Assembly: GCF_016862215.1 (NCBI RefSeq)
Contig: NZ_BOMN01000022.1
Coordinates: 113,274 to 177,273 of the forward strand
Direction: 5' to 3'
DNA from: Winogradskya humida
Lineage (GTDB): Bacteria > Actinomycetota > Actinomycetes > Mycobacteriales > Micromonosporaceae
Length of the DNA stretch: 64,000 bases
Part shown: positions 33,260 through 41,113 of the stretch, piece by piece
Numbering within the stretch: position 1 is the first letter of the stretch
Layout: each line of letters opens with the position of its first letter
Translations under genes and position numbers: made by a program
The notes under the pieces: generated by a model
The model's input: the letters and a program-made list of their open reading frames with translations, nothing else
The model's database searches: none
What the model was told of the DNA's origin: nothing

Positions 33260-34169
33260 CGAACAGCTCCCGGAGCATCACGGCGGCCAGGAACGTCACG
33301 CCGTGCCAGCGGGCGCGGCGCTCGTACCAGAGCCAGTCGCCGTCCGGGTTGGCCTCCAGGAAGACGACCTCGCCGGTGCCGGTGACGAGCAGGTCGAACG
33401 CCGCGTAGCGCAGACCCCACGCGGCGGCCAGGGCCCGGACCACCACCGCGGCGGCGCCCGGGCAGTCCGTGCGGGTCACGCTGACCGACGCCGGATCGGT
33501 CCAGGTCGCCGCGGGGTTCCGCTTGCCGACGTCGAACGCGCACACCGTGCCGTGGAGGTAGTACACGCGCAGCTCGCGGACGTGCGCGACGTATTCCTGC
33601 ACCACGACCGGATGCCCGCCGCTGTCCTTCACCGCCGGGGCGTCGAGCACCACAGGCAGGTGGGTGGCCCAGCTACGCGGGTCCGGCTCGGCGAGGCGGA
33701 AGTCCGGGGTCTTGACCATCACCCGGTCCGTGCCCAGCTGCCGGGCCGCGGCGGCGACATCGGTGCTGAGCACCGTACGCGGTACGCGTACCCCGAGCCG
33801 CCCCGCCGACCGCACCTGCGCCGTCCCGGCCGGAGCGGTCCCCGGCAGCGTGGTGGCCGCCGCGGCGCACACCTCACTGAGGAAGTCCCCCCACGCCGAA
33901 GCCGCGAGCGCCGACATCGACCCCGCCGGACGGGCGTGGGCCACGAGCGTGCCGGGTGCCCGGTGCCGCGTCCACACCACCGCCGGGCGCACCCGCCGCC
34001 CGCCGTCCGTCAGCGTTCCCGAATCGACGTCGAGAGAAAGGGGACCGTCGCCCGCGCCGATCGTTATCGCCGGTGTCGAGAATGCTCCGGTCACCATGTC
34101 GCGTACCCCGGTCAATTCCGCACCGCCCGCGCCGTCGAACAGCACTACAGCCGGTTCTGCCATAACCAT
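33246..34169 (-). CDS. ATP-grasp enzyme of the RiPP-maturase type
   Basis: A 307-aa protein with ATP-grasp features: VMVKTPDFR (ATP-binding Lys), VVQEYVAHVRELRVYYLHG, and a metal-binding end AFDLLVTGTGEVVFLEANPD. The sequence style matches ATP-grasp ribosomal peptide ligases (graspetide maturases), which form ester or amide crosslinks, but there is no typical graspetide precursor here. It is the first gene of the leftward operon and is divergent from the ABC transporter genes. Its role in this cluster is therefore open: crosslinking the main precursor, or a signalling or tailoring function. Confidence 0.78.
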   Translation of the reverse strand: MVMAEPAVVLFDGAGGAELTGVRDMVTGAFSTPAITIGAGDGPLSLDVDSGTLTDGGRRVRPAVVWTRHRAPGTLVAHARPAGSMSALAASAWGDFLSEVCAAAATTLPGTAPAGTAQVRSAGRLGVRVPRTVLSTDVAAAARQLGTDRVMVKTPDFRLAEPDPRSWATHLPVVLDAPAVKDSGGHPVVVQEYVAHVRELRVYYLHGTVCAFDVGKRNPAATWTDPASVSVTRTDCPGAAAVVVRALAAAWGLRYAAFDLLVTGTGEVVFLEANPDGDWLWYERRARWHGVTFLAAVMLRELFDAAR

Positions 34170-34203
34170 GGATGAATGCTAAGGACGCACCGGCCCCGCG
34201 AAT

Positions 34204-34230
34204 GGCAGATAGGCGGCAGCTTCGCGGCAG
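34204..34230. promoter_or_regulatory. Three GGCAG direct repeats at 11-bp spacing in the divergent RiPP promoter region
   Basis: GGCAG occurs at 34204, 34215 and 34226, exactly one helical turn apart, in the 132-bp region between the divergent operons. SARP-type activators bind heptamer direct repeats at 11-bp spacing, so this is a candidate activator site. Confidence 0.5.
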
Positions 34231-34301
34231 TTTGCTGCCGGGAGGTTTTCCGAGCCGTACGGTCCCCTCAATGTCTTCGATGGATTCAGAGGGGAGGGAT
34301 C

Positions 34302-35246
34302 GTGGCGACCGATGTGGTGAGTGCGGTGGAGCTGACGAAGCGCTACCGCGGCAAGGAAACGCCGGCGGTGGACGGCATCTCGTTCGACATCGCCCGGGGC
34401 GAGACCGTCGGGCTGCTCGGGCCCAACGGCGCGGGGAAGACCACCCTGATGAAGCTGATCTGCGGGGTCACCCCGCCGACCAGCGGCGTGATCCGGGTCT
34501 TCGGGCTGGACCCCGCGCAGGACCCGGTGCGCGCCAAGTCCGGGATCGGTGCGATGCACCAGTCCGGCCCGTACGACGAGATGCTGTCCGGCCTGGACAA
34601 CCTGCGGATCGCCGCGAAGTTCCGGGGCCTGTCGTGGCGCGCCGTCGAGCCCTGGGCGGGCGAGGTGGCCGGCTATCTCGGGCTGACCGAGGCGCTCCCA
34701 CGGCTCGTGTTCCAGCTCTCCGGCGGGCAACGGCAGCGGCTGCAGCTCGTCCGGGCGCTGCTCACAATCCCGCAGCTGCTGATCCTCGACGAGCCGTCGG
34801 CGGGCCTGGACGTCGCCGGCCGGCACCAGGTCGAGCAGTTCGTGCGATGGCTGCGCGCCGAGCACGGCGTGACGGTGCTCTGGACCAGCCACCACATCGA
34901 GGAGATCGAGCGCAACTGCCAGCGCGTCCTGGTCGTCAGCGCGGGCCGGGTGCTGCGCTTCGCCCAGCCACGCGAGCTGGTCCGCGAGTACGGCGGCAGC
35001 CGCCTGGTCGTGACCGTCGACGACCCGATCGCCGCGAAGGTCGTCGCCGAATGGGCCGACGGCGAGGGGCTCACGGCGACTGTCGACGACACCGAGGTGC
35101 AGATCGACGGCGCCGCCGGGCGTGACGTGCTGCCCGGCCTGACCCGGCACTGCCAGGACGCGGGTGTGGCGATCACCGGGTTCACGACCGCCGCCGACTC
35201 CCTGGAGCAGGTGTTCCTCCGGATGACAGAAAAGGCTTCCCAGTGA
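34302..35246 (+). CDS. ABC transporter ATP-binding protein (RiPP export or immunity)
   Basis: A 314-aa protein starting with GTG 34302, ribosome-binding site GGGGAGGGA. The ATPase is intact: Walker A GLLGPNGAGKTTLMKL, signature LSGGQRQRLQL, Walker B LLILDEPSAGLD and switch His in TSHHIEEIE. The C-terminal 80 residues follow the layout of drug-resistance ATPases (DrrA type). It is the first gene of the rightward RiPP operon and overlaps its permease by four bases. It probably exports the mature peptide or protects the producer. Confidence 0.88.
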   Translation: MATDVVSAVELTKRYRGKETPAVDGISFDIARGETVGLLGPNGAGKTTLMKLICGVTPPTSGVIRVFGLDPAQDPVRAKSGIGAMHQSGPYDEMLSGLDNLRIAAKFRGLSWRAVEPWAGEVAGYLGLTEALPRLVFQLSGGQRQRLQLVRALLTIPQLLILDEPSAGLDVAGRHQVEQFVRWLRAEHGVTVLWTSHHIEEIERNCQRVLVVSAGRVLRFAQPRELVREYGGSRLVVTVDDPIAAKVVAEWADGEGLTATVDDTEVQIDGAAGRDVLPGLTRHCQDAGVAITGFTTAADSLEQVFLRMTEKASQ

Positions 35247-36052
35247 GCGAATTGGCGTTCGAGCACACCCCGCCGGTCGCGCCCGCGCGTGCCGCCGACT
35301 TCTCCGCGGTGTTCTACCGGGAGTACGCCCTGCTGGCCCGCAACCGGGTCAACCTCATCTTCGGCCTGACCCCGACCCTGGTGTACCTGCTGCTGGTCAA
35401 CACCGCGCTCGGCAACGTCGTCGGCGACATCTCCTACAAGGGCACGAACTTGCCGTTCGCGGTCTTCCTGCTGCCGATGGTGCTGGCGATGTCCGTGGTC
35501 AGCGCCGCGGGCACCACCGGCATGGCGCTGTTCCAGGAGGAGATGAGCGGCGTCTCCACACAGCTGTGGTCGTGGCCGCTGCGCCGGTCGCGTTTCCTGC
35601 TCGGCAAGCTGCTCGCCGGGGTCACGCTGGTCCTGGCGCAGAGCCTGCTGGCGCTGGTCGTGGCGATGGCGTTGTTCCGCTACCCGTTCCCGCTCGCCAA
35701 CTGGCTGACGATGCTGGTCGCGCTCGTGCTCGCCGCGGTGGCGTTCAACGGCATCTACCTGGCCGGCGCGATCCTCATCCGCGACTACCGGACGTTCTCC
35801 GTGCTCAGCAGCATCTCGGTGCTCGTGCTGGTGTTCACCGCCCCGGCGCTGTCCCCGGTGGACCAGTTGCCGGTCGTGCTGCGCTGGATCTCGGTGGTGA
35901 ACCCGGTGACGTACGCGATCAACGGCATGCGCGACGGCGCCGTGCTCGGGTTCGGCTCCGCGTGGCCCAGCCTGGTCGTGCTCGCGGTCATCGCCGTCGT
36001 GGCCAACGCCGTCGCTGCGCGTGCGCTGCTACGGCGTACCGCCAATCTCTGA
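35243..36052 (+). CDS. ABC-2 type permease
   Basis: A 269-aa integral membrane protein with six predicted helices. The stretch TRYREYALLARNRVNLIFG-like region (seen as YREYALLARNRVNLIFGLT) and the central motif VSAAGTTGMALFQEEMSG are typical of ABC-2 permeases. Translation starts at GTG 35243, overlapping the ATPase stop, so the two are coupled. It forms the membrane part of the RiPP transporter. Confidence 0.87.
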   Translation: MSELAFEHTPPVAPARAADFSAVFYREYALLARNRVNLIFGLTPTLVYLLLVNTALGNVVGDISYKGTNLPFAVFLLPMVLAMSVVSAAGTTGMALFQEEMSGVSTQLWSWPLRRSRFLLGKLLAGVTLVLAQSLLALVVAMALFRYPFPLANWLTMLVALVLAAVAFNGIYLAGAILIRDYRTFSVLSSISVLVLVFTAPALSPVDQLPVVLRWISVVNPVTYAINGMRDGAVLGFGSAWPSLVVLAVIAVVANAVAARALLRRTANL

Positions 36053-36068
36053 CCGGGGGAGCGAGCAC

Positions 36069-37211
36069 ATGCGAACCGAGACCGACCAGCGGAAAGTACG
36101 GCTGCCCGGCACCGATCGGGCCCGGCCGCCCGCGGAGACCTTCGTCATGGCGGAGCGGGCCGCCGCGATCGTCGGTGTCACGCGGGTCGCCGACATCACC
36201 CGGCTCGACACCATCGGGATCCCCACGTTCCAGGCGGTCCGGCCGCTGTCCGCGACCCTGGCCGTGTCGCAGGGCAAGGGCGTGACCCCGGAGCTGGCCA
36301 GGCTCTCCGCGGTGATGGAGTCCGTGGAGATCTGGCACGCCGAGCAGCCGCTGACCGCGGAGCTGACGGCGAGCCCGCGCGAGGTCGCCCACCGGCTCAC
36401 CTACGACGTGTACGCCCTGACCCCCAGCGTCCCCAGCGTTCTGCACGACGGGCTGCCCCTCGACTGGGTGCCGGCGCGCTCGCTCGACGGTGGCGCGCTG
36501 ACCCTCGTACCCGTCGATGTCGTCGGCCTCTCCCTGCAGCGCCGCGACGGCTGGCACCCGCCCGCATTCCTGTCCTCCACCAACGGTCTGGCCAGCGGCA
36601 ACACCGTCGTCGAGGCCACCCTGCACGGCCTCTACGAGGTGATCGAACGCGACGCGGTCACGGCGGCCCTCGCCGGTAGCGGCGTCCCCGGCGTCCGTGT
36701 CGCGCCGGAGAGCCTGGGCTCGGCGGTGGCCGACGGGCTGAGCGAGCTGATCGACCGGGCCGGCGTCACCCTCGAGGTCCGCCTGCTCGCGTCCCCCACC
36801 GGCCTGCCGTGTTTCCTCGCGTGGCTGGCCTGCGACGACTACCCGGCGGCCATGTTCGGCTTCGGCTGCCACCTGGACCCCGAGATCGCGCTGACCCGGG
36901 CGGTCACCGAGGCGGCGCAGACCCGGCTCAGCTACATCGCCGGTGCCCGCGACGACCTGCACGACGACATCGACGACGCGGGGTCGAAGCGCCGCCGGGA
37001 ACCCGCCGGCACCGCCGCCGGCCTGCGTGATCTGCTCGCGCCCCCGGTCCGGCACGAGAGCCTGCTGGAAGACCTCGTCCATGTCACCGCCGTGGCCACC
37101 GCCGCGTTCGGTCACCCGCCGCTGGTCGCCGAGCTGACCCGCGCCGAGATCGGCGTGCCGGTCGTCAAGGTCATAGCTCCGGGCAGCCGCGTCACCACGG
37201 AGGTGCTGTAG
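36069..37211 (+). CDS. YcaO-domain protein (azoline/thioamide-type cyclodehydratase)
   Basis: A 380-aa YcaO protein. ATP-binding motifs include LSAVMESVEIWHAE (79-92) and NGLASGNTVVEATL (172-185), followed by LYEVIERD (188-195). The C-terminus ends VTTEVL, without the PxPxP tail of classical azoline-forming YcaO enzymes. YcaO proteins activate amide backbones with ATP. Coupled to TfuA they install thioamides (known for the thioviridamide family). The TfuA gene follows with a one-base overlap. The predicted substrate is the precursor at 40786. Confidence 0.9.
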   Translation: MRTETDQRKVRLPGTDRARPPAETFVMAERAAAIVGVTRVADITRLDTIGIPTFQAVRPLSATLAVSQGKGVTPELARLSAVMESVEIWHAEQPLTAELTASPREVAHRLTYDVYALTPSVPSVLHDGLPLDWVPARSLDGGALTLVPVDVVGLSLQRRDGWHPPAFLSSTNGLASGNTVVEATLHGLYEVIERDAVTAALAGSGVPGVRVAPESLGSAVADGLSELIDRAGVTLEVRLLASPTGLPCFLAWLACDDYPAAMFGFGCHLDPEIALTRAVTEAAQTRLSYIAGARDDLHDDIDDAGSKRRREPAGTAAGLRDLLAPPVRHESLLEDLVHVTAVATAAFGHPPLVAELTRAEIGVPVVKVIAPGSRVTTEVL

Positions 37212-38488
37212 TGACTCCCGCAACCGTGGTCGTCTACGCCGGGCCGACCATCTCCGCCACCGACATCCACCGCGTCCTCCCGGCAGCCGAGATCCGGCCC
37301 CCGGCGGCCCGCGGCGACCTGCTCGCCCGCGACTGGCGGCCCGGTGACGTGGCCGTGCTGATCGACGGCTACTTCCGGGAACGGCGCTCGGTCGGGCACA
37401 AGGAGATCCTGCGCCTGATCGACGCCGGGGTCCGCGTGCTCGGCGCGGCCAGCATGGGTGCGCTGCGGGCCGCGGAGCTCGCACCCTGCGGCATGCACGG
37501 CGTCGGCGATGTCTACGAGATGTACCGCTCGGGGCGCATCGACGGCGACGACGAGGTCGGCATGCTGCACGGACCGGCCGAGCTCGGGTATCCCGCGCGG
37601 ACGGTCGCCCTGGTCAACCTGCGGTACGGCTGCGACGAGGGCGGGTTCGGCCCGCGGATCGTCGCGGCGGCCAAGGCCATGCCGTTCATGGACCGTACGT
37701 GGGCCGAGCTCGCCGCCGCCGTCGAGGAGCCGGACCGGGTCGCGCTGCTCGCCCTGGAGCACCGGATCGGCTCGGGGGAGTGGGACCTGAAACGCCGCGA
37801 CGCCCTCGCGGCACTGCGGGTGGCCGCCGCTCCGGGTGTCACTCCGGCGGTACACCAGGCGGTCCCGTTCGCGGTGATCGCCGAGCATCAGGCCCTCGAC
37901 CGGCGTACGCGCCGCGAGTACGCCCCCGGCCGCTGGATGTCCGACCTGGACGTCCTCACCGCCGCGCGGCTCTTCGACGACGGCTACCCGGAGGTCCACG
38001 AGCGGGTGCTGACCGGGTTGCTCGACGGGTTCGCGGCTGCCGGGGGGACGAGTACGGCGGAATACGCGTACGCGAAGCTGGGTGTTGACGATCCCCTGCC
38101 CGACGCCCTCGCCGGCTGGCTGACCGACGCCGAGATGGTCCGGTTGCCCCCGGCCGAGCGGATCACGCAGGTCCTCGTGCGGGTGTGGCCGGTGTGGCAC
38201 AGCTCCGACTGGCGGCCCGCCGTCCTCGAGGCCCTGCGGGGCTCGGAACGCTGGGATCAATGGTGCGACCTGGTGGTCCGGGCCGATGAGGCCGCCGAGC
38301 AGGCCCGGTTCCGGGTGGCTGTCCCGCCGCCCGCGGTGTGCGCGCAGTTGTTCCTGCGGCACTGGCGTGGACCCGGCACGGCACCGCGGGTCGAGATGGC
38401 CCGGCGGGGATTCAGCTCTCCCGAGGAGCTGGGTGGCGCGGTGCGGCGCTATTTCGCGTACGACATGAGCCGCCGGGGCACCCGATGA
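37211..38488 (+). CDS. TfuA-like protein, YcaO partner
   Basis: A 425-aa protein. The N-terminal 220 residues are the TfuA domain, with VVVYAGPTISATDI at the start, the signature GAASMGALRAAEL (78-90) and VYEMYRSGRIDGDDEVGML. About 200 further residues form a C-terminal region I do not recognise. TfuA proteins assist YcaO enzymes in thioamide formation, probably by delivering sulfur. It starts with GTG 37211 and overlaps the P450 start by four bases. Confidence 0.88.
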   Translation: MTPATVVVYAGPTISATDIHRVLPAAEIRPPAARGDLLARDWRPGDVAVLIDGYFRERRSVGHKEILRLIDAGVRVLGAASMGALRAAELAPCGMHGVGDVYEMYRSGRIDGDDEVGMLHGPAELGYPARTVALVNLRYGCDEGGFGPRIVAAAKAMPFMDRTWAELAAAVEEPDRVALLALEHRIGSGEWDLKRRDALAALRVAAAPGVTPAVHQAVPFAVIAEHQALDRRTRREYAPGRWMSDLDVLTAARLFDDGYPEVHERVLTGLLDGFAAAGGTSTAEYAYAKLGVDDPLPDALAGWLTDAEMVRLPPAERITQVLVRVWPVWHSSDWRPAVLEALRGSERWDQWCDLVVRADEAAEQARFRVAVPPPAVCAQLFLRHWRGPGTAPRVEMARRGFSSPEELGGAVRRYFAYDMSRRGTR

Positions 38489-39672
38489 CGGCGACCCTGT
38501 TCGACCCGGGCCTCCGTGCTGATCCGCACCCGATGTTGCGGCGCATGCGCGAGGAGGCGCCCGTCCACCGCCACGTGACACCGGTCAGCGGTCGAACGTT
38601 CTGGTACCTCACCCGGTACGCGGACGTGCAGGCCGCGCTGCACCACCCGGACCTCGGGCGTCAGCTCGACCGGTTGCCGGCCGGGCTCGCCGCCACGCAC
38701 CGCCGGGCGACCGCCGACCCCCTGGCCATGCTGCGGCGCAACGTCTTCCACCTCGACCCGCCCGACCACACCCGGCTGCGGCGGCTGATCACCCCCGCGT
38801 TCGGCGCCCGCACCGTCGCCGCGATCGACGACCACATCACCCGCATCGTCGGCGAACTGATCGACGACCCCTCATGGGGAGAGGGCGGCGTCGTAGACGT
38901 CATCGAGGGGCTGGCGTTGCCGTTGCCGGTGCTGGTTGTCGCGGAGCTGCTCGGCTTCCCGGTCGAGGACCGGGCGTCGCTGCGCCGGTGGAGCGACGAG
39001 ATGAGCCGCAGCGAGGACCCGGCCCGCATCCAGCGCGCGGGCCTGGAGTTCGCGAGCCACCTCGCCAAGGTCATCGCCCAGCGCCGTAAGACCCCCGGCG
39101 ACGACCTGCTGTCCCAGCTCGCCCTCGCCCCGATCAGCCGCCCCGAGCAGATCGCGGCGGTCTTCCAGCTCCTGCTCGCCGGCGACGAGACCACCGTGAA
39201 CCTGATCGGCAACGCGGTGCTGGAACTGCTTCGCCACCCGGACCAGCTCGCCCGGCTGCGCGCGGACCCCGGCCTGCTCGAGTCGTGTGTCGAGGAGGTC
39301 ATCAGGTTCAACGGGCCGGTTGGGCACACCGGCCTGCTGTACGCGCTGGCCGACGTGGAGATCGGCGGCACGATCGTCCCGCGCGGCGACGCCGTGGTGC
39401 CGGTGCTGCTCGCGGCGAACCGGGACCCGGCGGTGTTCGCGGACCCGGACGTGTTCGACATCGGGCGTACCCCGAACCGGCACCTCGGCTTCGGCCACGG
39501 CATCCACTTCTGCCTCGGCGCGGCCCTGGCCCGGATGCAGGCCCGGACGGCGGTCGGCACGCTCGTGCGGCGGTTCCCCGCGCTGCGCCCGGCCGGTGAC
39601 CTGTCCGCGTTGCGGTGGACGCCGGATCTGTTCCTGCACGGCGTACGCCACCTGCCCGTACATCTGACATGA
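38485..39672 (+). CDS. Cytochrome P450
   Basis: A 395-aa soluble P450. The oxygen-binding helix has LLLAGDETTVNLI, the K-helix has EEVIR, and the haem-binding loop is FGHGIHFCLGAALAR with the ligand Cys at 343. The length is typical of bacterial class I P450s, which need a separate ferredoxin; none is encoded next to it. It probably hydroxylates or crosslinks the peptide. The start codon overlaps the TfuA stop (ATGA). Confidence 0.93.
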   Translation: MTATLFDPGLRADPHPMLRRMREEAPVHRHVTPVSGRTFWYLTRYADVQAALHHPDLGRQLDRLPAGLAATHRRATADPLAMLRRNVFHLDPPDHTRLRRLITPAFGARTVAAIDDHITRIVGELIDDPSWGEGGVVDVIEGLALPLPVLVVAELLGFPVEDRASLRRWSDEMSRSEDPARIQRAGLEFASHLAKVIAQRRKTPGDDLLSQLALAPISRPEQIAAVFQLLLAGDETTVNLIGNAVLELLRHPDQLARLRADPGLLESCVEEVIRFNGPVGHTGLLYALADVEIGGTIVPRGDAVVPVLLAANRDPAVFADPDVFDIGRTPNRHLGFGHGIHFCLGAALARMQARTAVGTLVRRFPALRPAGDLSALRWTPDLFLHGVRHLPVHLT

Positions 39673-39685
39673 AGGGTCCCGTGTC

Positions 39686-40690
39686 ATGACCTACACGCCG
39701 CTGACCCGGATGGCCTTCGGCTACGCCACCTCGCAGATCCTGCACACCGCCGTGCGGCTCGGCATCCCGGAAGCCCTCGAAGCGGGACCGCTGCCGCAGG
39801 AGAAGCTCGCCGTCGAGACCTCGTGCGACCAGGCAGGACTGGGCCGGCTCCTGCGCGCGCTCACCGTCCTCGGGGTGATCGGGCAGACACCCGCCGGGTA
39901 CGCCCTCACCGACCTGGGCCGGCCGCTGTGCCCCGGGCATCCCGGGTCGCTGCACGCCGCGCTGCTGATGCTCGGCGACCCGGCGATGTGGCGGGCCTGG
40001 GGGTCGCTGACCGACGCGGTCCGCTCCGGCGGCTCGGCGTTCGAGCACGCCCACGGGCATCCGCTCTTCGACCACCTCGCCGGGGATCCGGGACTGTCCA
40101 CCCTGTTCAACACCGCGATGGGCGCGGGGACGGGGGAGGTGGCGGGTGACTTCGTCCGGGCGTACGACGTCCGCGCGGCCCGCACGGTGGTCGACATCGG
40201 CGGCGGCAACGGCACCCTGCTCGCCGCCGTCCTCGCCGCGGCCCCGGACGCCCACGGCGTCCTGCTCGACAGCGCGGAAGGCGCGGCCCGGGCAGCACCG
40301 ACGTTACGCCGTGCCGCACCCCCGGAACGCTGGACGATCACCCCCGGCGACTTCTTCGACACCGTCCCCGAGGGCGACCTGATCCTGCTCAAGGGCATCC
40401 TGCACGACTGGGACGACCGGCGGTGCGTCACGATCCTGCGCAACTGCCGCCGCTCGATAGCCCCGGACGGCCGCCTGCTCGTGCTCGAACCCGTGGTGGC
40501 GCCCGGCGCCGGTCCAGGCGCCGCGGCCGCGGTCATGAGCGACATCGCCATGCTCGTGCTCACCGGCGGCCAGGAACGCACGGCAGCCGAATACCGCGCG
40601 CTTCTGGCCGCCTCCGGATTCGCCCTTTCCGCCATTACCGAACCGCTCGGCGCCACTCCCACGCGTATTCTCGCCGCCATTCCGTGTTGA
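39686..40690 (+). CDS. SAM-dependent O-methyltransferase
   Basis: A 334-aa methyltransferase of the plant-type/hydroxyneurosporene family. A winged-helix dimerisation domain covers about 1-100. The SAM-binding motif is VVDIGGGNGTLLAAVL, then GDFFDTVPEGDLILLKGILH, with the catalytic His in LHDWDD. It likely methylates a hydroxyl on the peptide, for example one made by the P450 (inference). The gap of 95 bp after it, with a hairpin, separates it from the precursor gene. Confidence 0.88.
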   Translation: MTYTPLTRMAFGYATSQILHTAVRLGIPEALEAGPLPQEKLAVETSCDQAGLGRLLRALTVLGVIGQTPAGYALTDLGRPLCPGHPGSLHAALLMLGDPAMWRAWGSLTDAVRSGGSAFEHAHGHPLFDHLAGDPGLSTLFNTAMGAGTGEVAGDFVRAYDVRAARTVVDIGGGNGTLLAAVLAAAPDAHGVLLDSAEGAARAAPTLRRAAPPERWTITPGDFFDTVPEGDLILLKGILHDWDDRRCVTILRNCRRSIAPDGRLLVLEPVVAPGAGPGAAAAVMSDIAMLVLTGGQERTAAEYRALLAASGFALSAITEPLGATPTRILAAIPC

Positions 40691-40697
40691 TTGTCCG

Positions 40698-40715
40698 ACC
40701 CCACATTCGTGGGGT
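40698..40715 (+). terminator. Small hairpin before the precursor gene
   Basis: ACCCCAC-ATTC-GTGGGGT, a 7-bp stem just after the methyltransferase stop. It may attenuate read-through or mark an RNA processing point upstream of the precursor. Confidence 0.4.
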
Positions 40716-40785
40716 TGTGCGACGGTAATACGAGCCAGCATTCTTCTCCTATCCCCGCTATTTCCCACAGCGAAAGGAAAAGGCC

Positions 40786-41049
40786 ATGTCCTACAACTCG
40801 GTAGAGGCACTGCGTGAAGCCGGCATCATCGGCGGCCAGATGTCGCCGGAGCTCGAGGAGTTCTACGGCAGCCTGACCCAGCAGGAGACCGAGGTCCTCA
40901 TCTCCACCAAGAGCCGGCTCGTGGCGCTGTTCCCCGACGTCGCGGCGCACTCCCAGGAATGGTCCACCCCCGAGGCGGCAGAGCAGGGTTTCGACGCCGC
41001 GATGCTGTGCGCCTGCGCGATCTGGTCGGGGTCCGGCGCGGCCAACTAG
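40786..41049 (+). CDS. RiPP precursor peptide with Cys-Ala-Cys core
   Basis: An 87-aa peptide starting with ATG 40786 (ribosome-binding site GGAAAAGG). The leader, about 1-68, contains VEALREAGIIGGQMS and SLTQQETEVLISTKSRL. The C-terminus is different in composition: FDAAMLCACAIWSGSGAAN, with only two cysteines (75, 77), one Trp and small residues, which suits thioamidation plus thioether or aromatic crosslinking. The leader matches the 59-aa protein at 32815 without gaps. The gene lies in the middle of the maturase operon and has hairpins on both sides. The cleavage site is not determined. Confidence 0.8.
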   Translation: MSYNSVEALREAGIIGGQMSPELEEFYGSLTQQETEVLISTKSRLVALFPDVAAHSQEWSTPEAAEQGFDAAMLCACAIWSGSGAAN

Positions 41050-41060
41050 CTCGACCCCGT

Positions 41061-41092
41061 GCGCCGGCGTGGCCAGCGGGCCACGCCGGCGC
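41061..41092 (+). terminator. Strong hairpin after the precursor gene
   Basis: Perfect 14-bp stem, GCGCCGGCGTGGCC / GGCCACGCCGGCGC, with loop AGCG, between the precursor stop and the radical SAM start. There is no U-tract. It is probably a partial terminator or 3' stabiliser that raises precursor mRNA over maturase mRNA. Confidence 0.7.
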
Positions 41093-41113
41093 CGAACCGG
41101 CGAAGGAGACATC

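Noticed and set aside
33246..34169. ATP-grasp gene as proof of a graspetide cluster
   Set aside because: No precursor with the usual Thr/Ser plus Glu/Asp repeat core was found; the main precursor has Cys and Trp instead.
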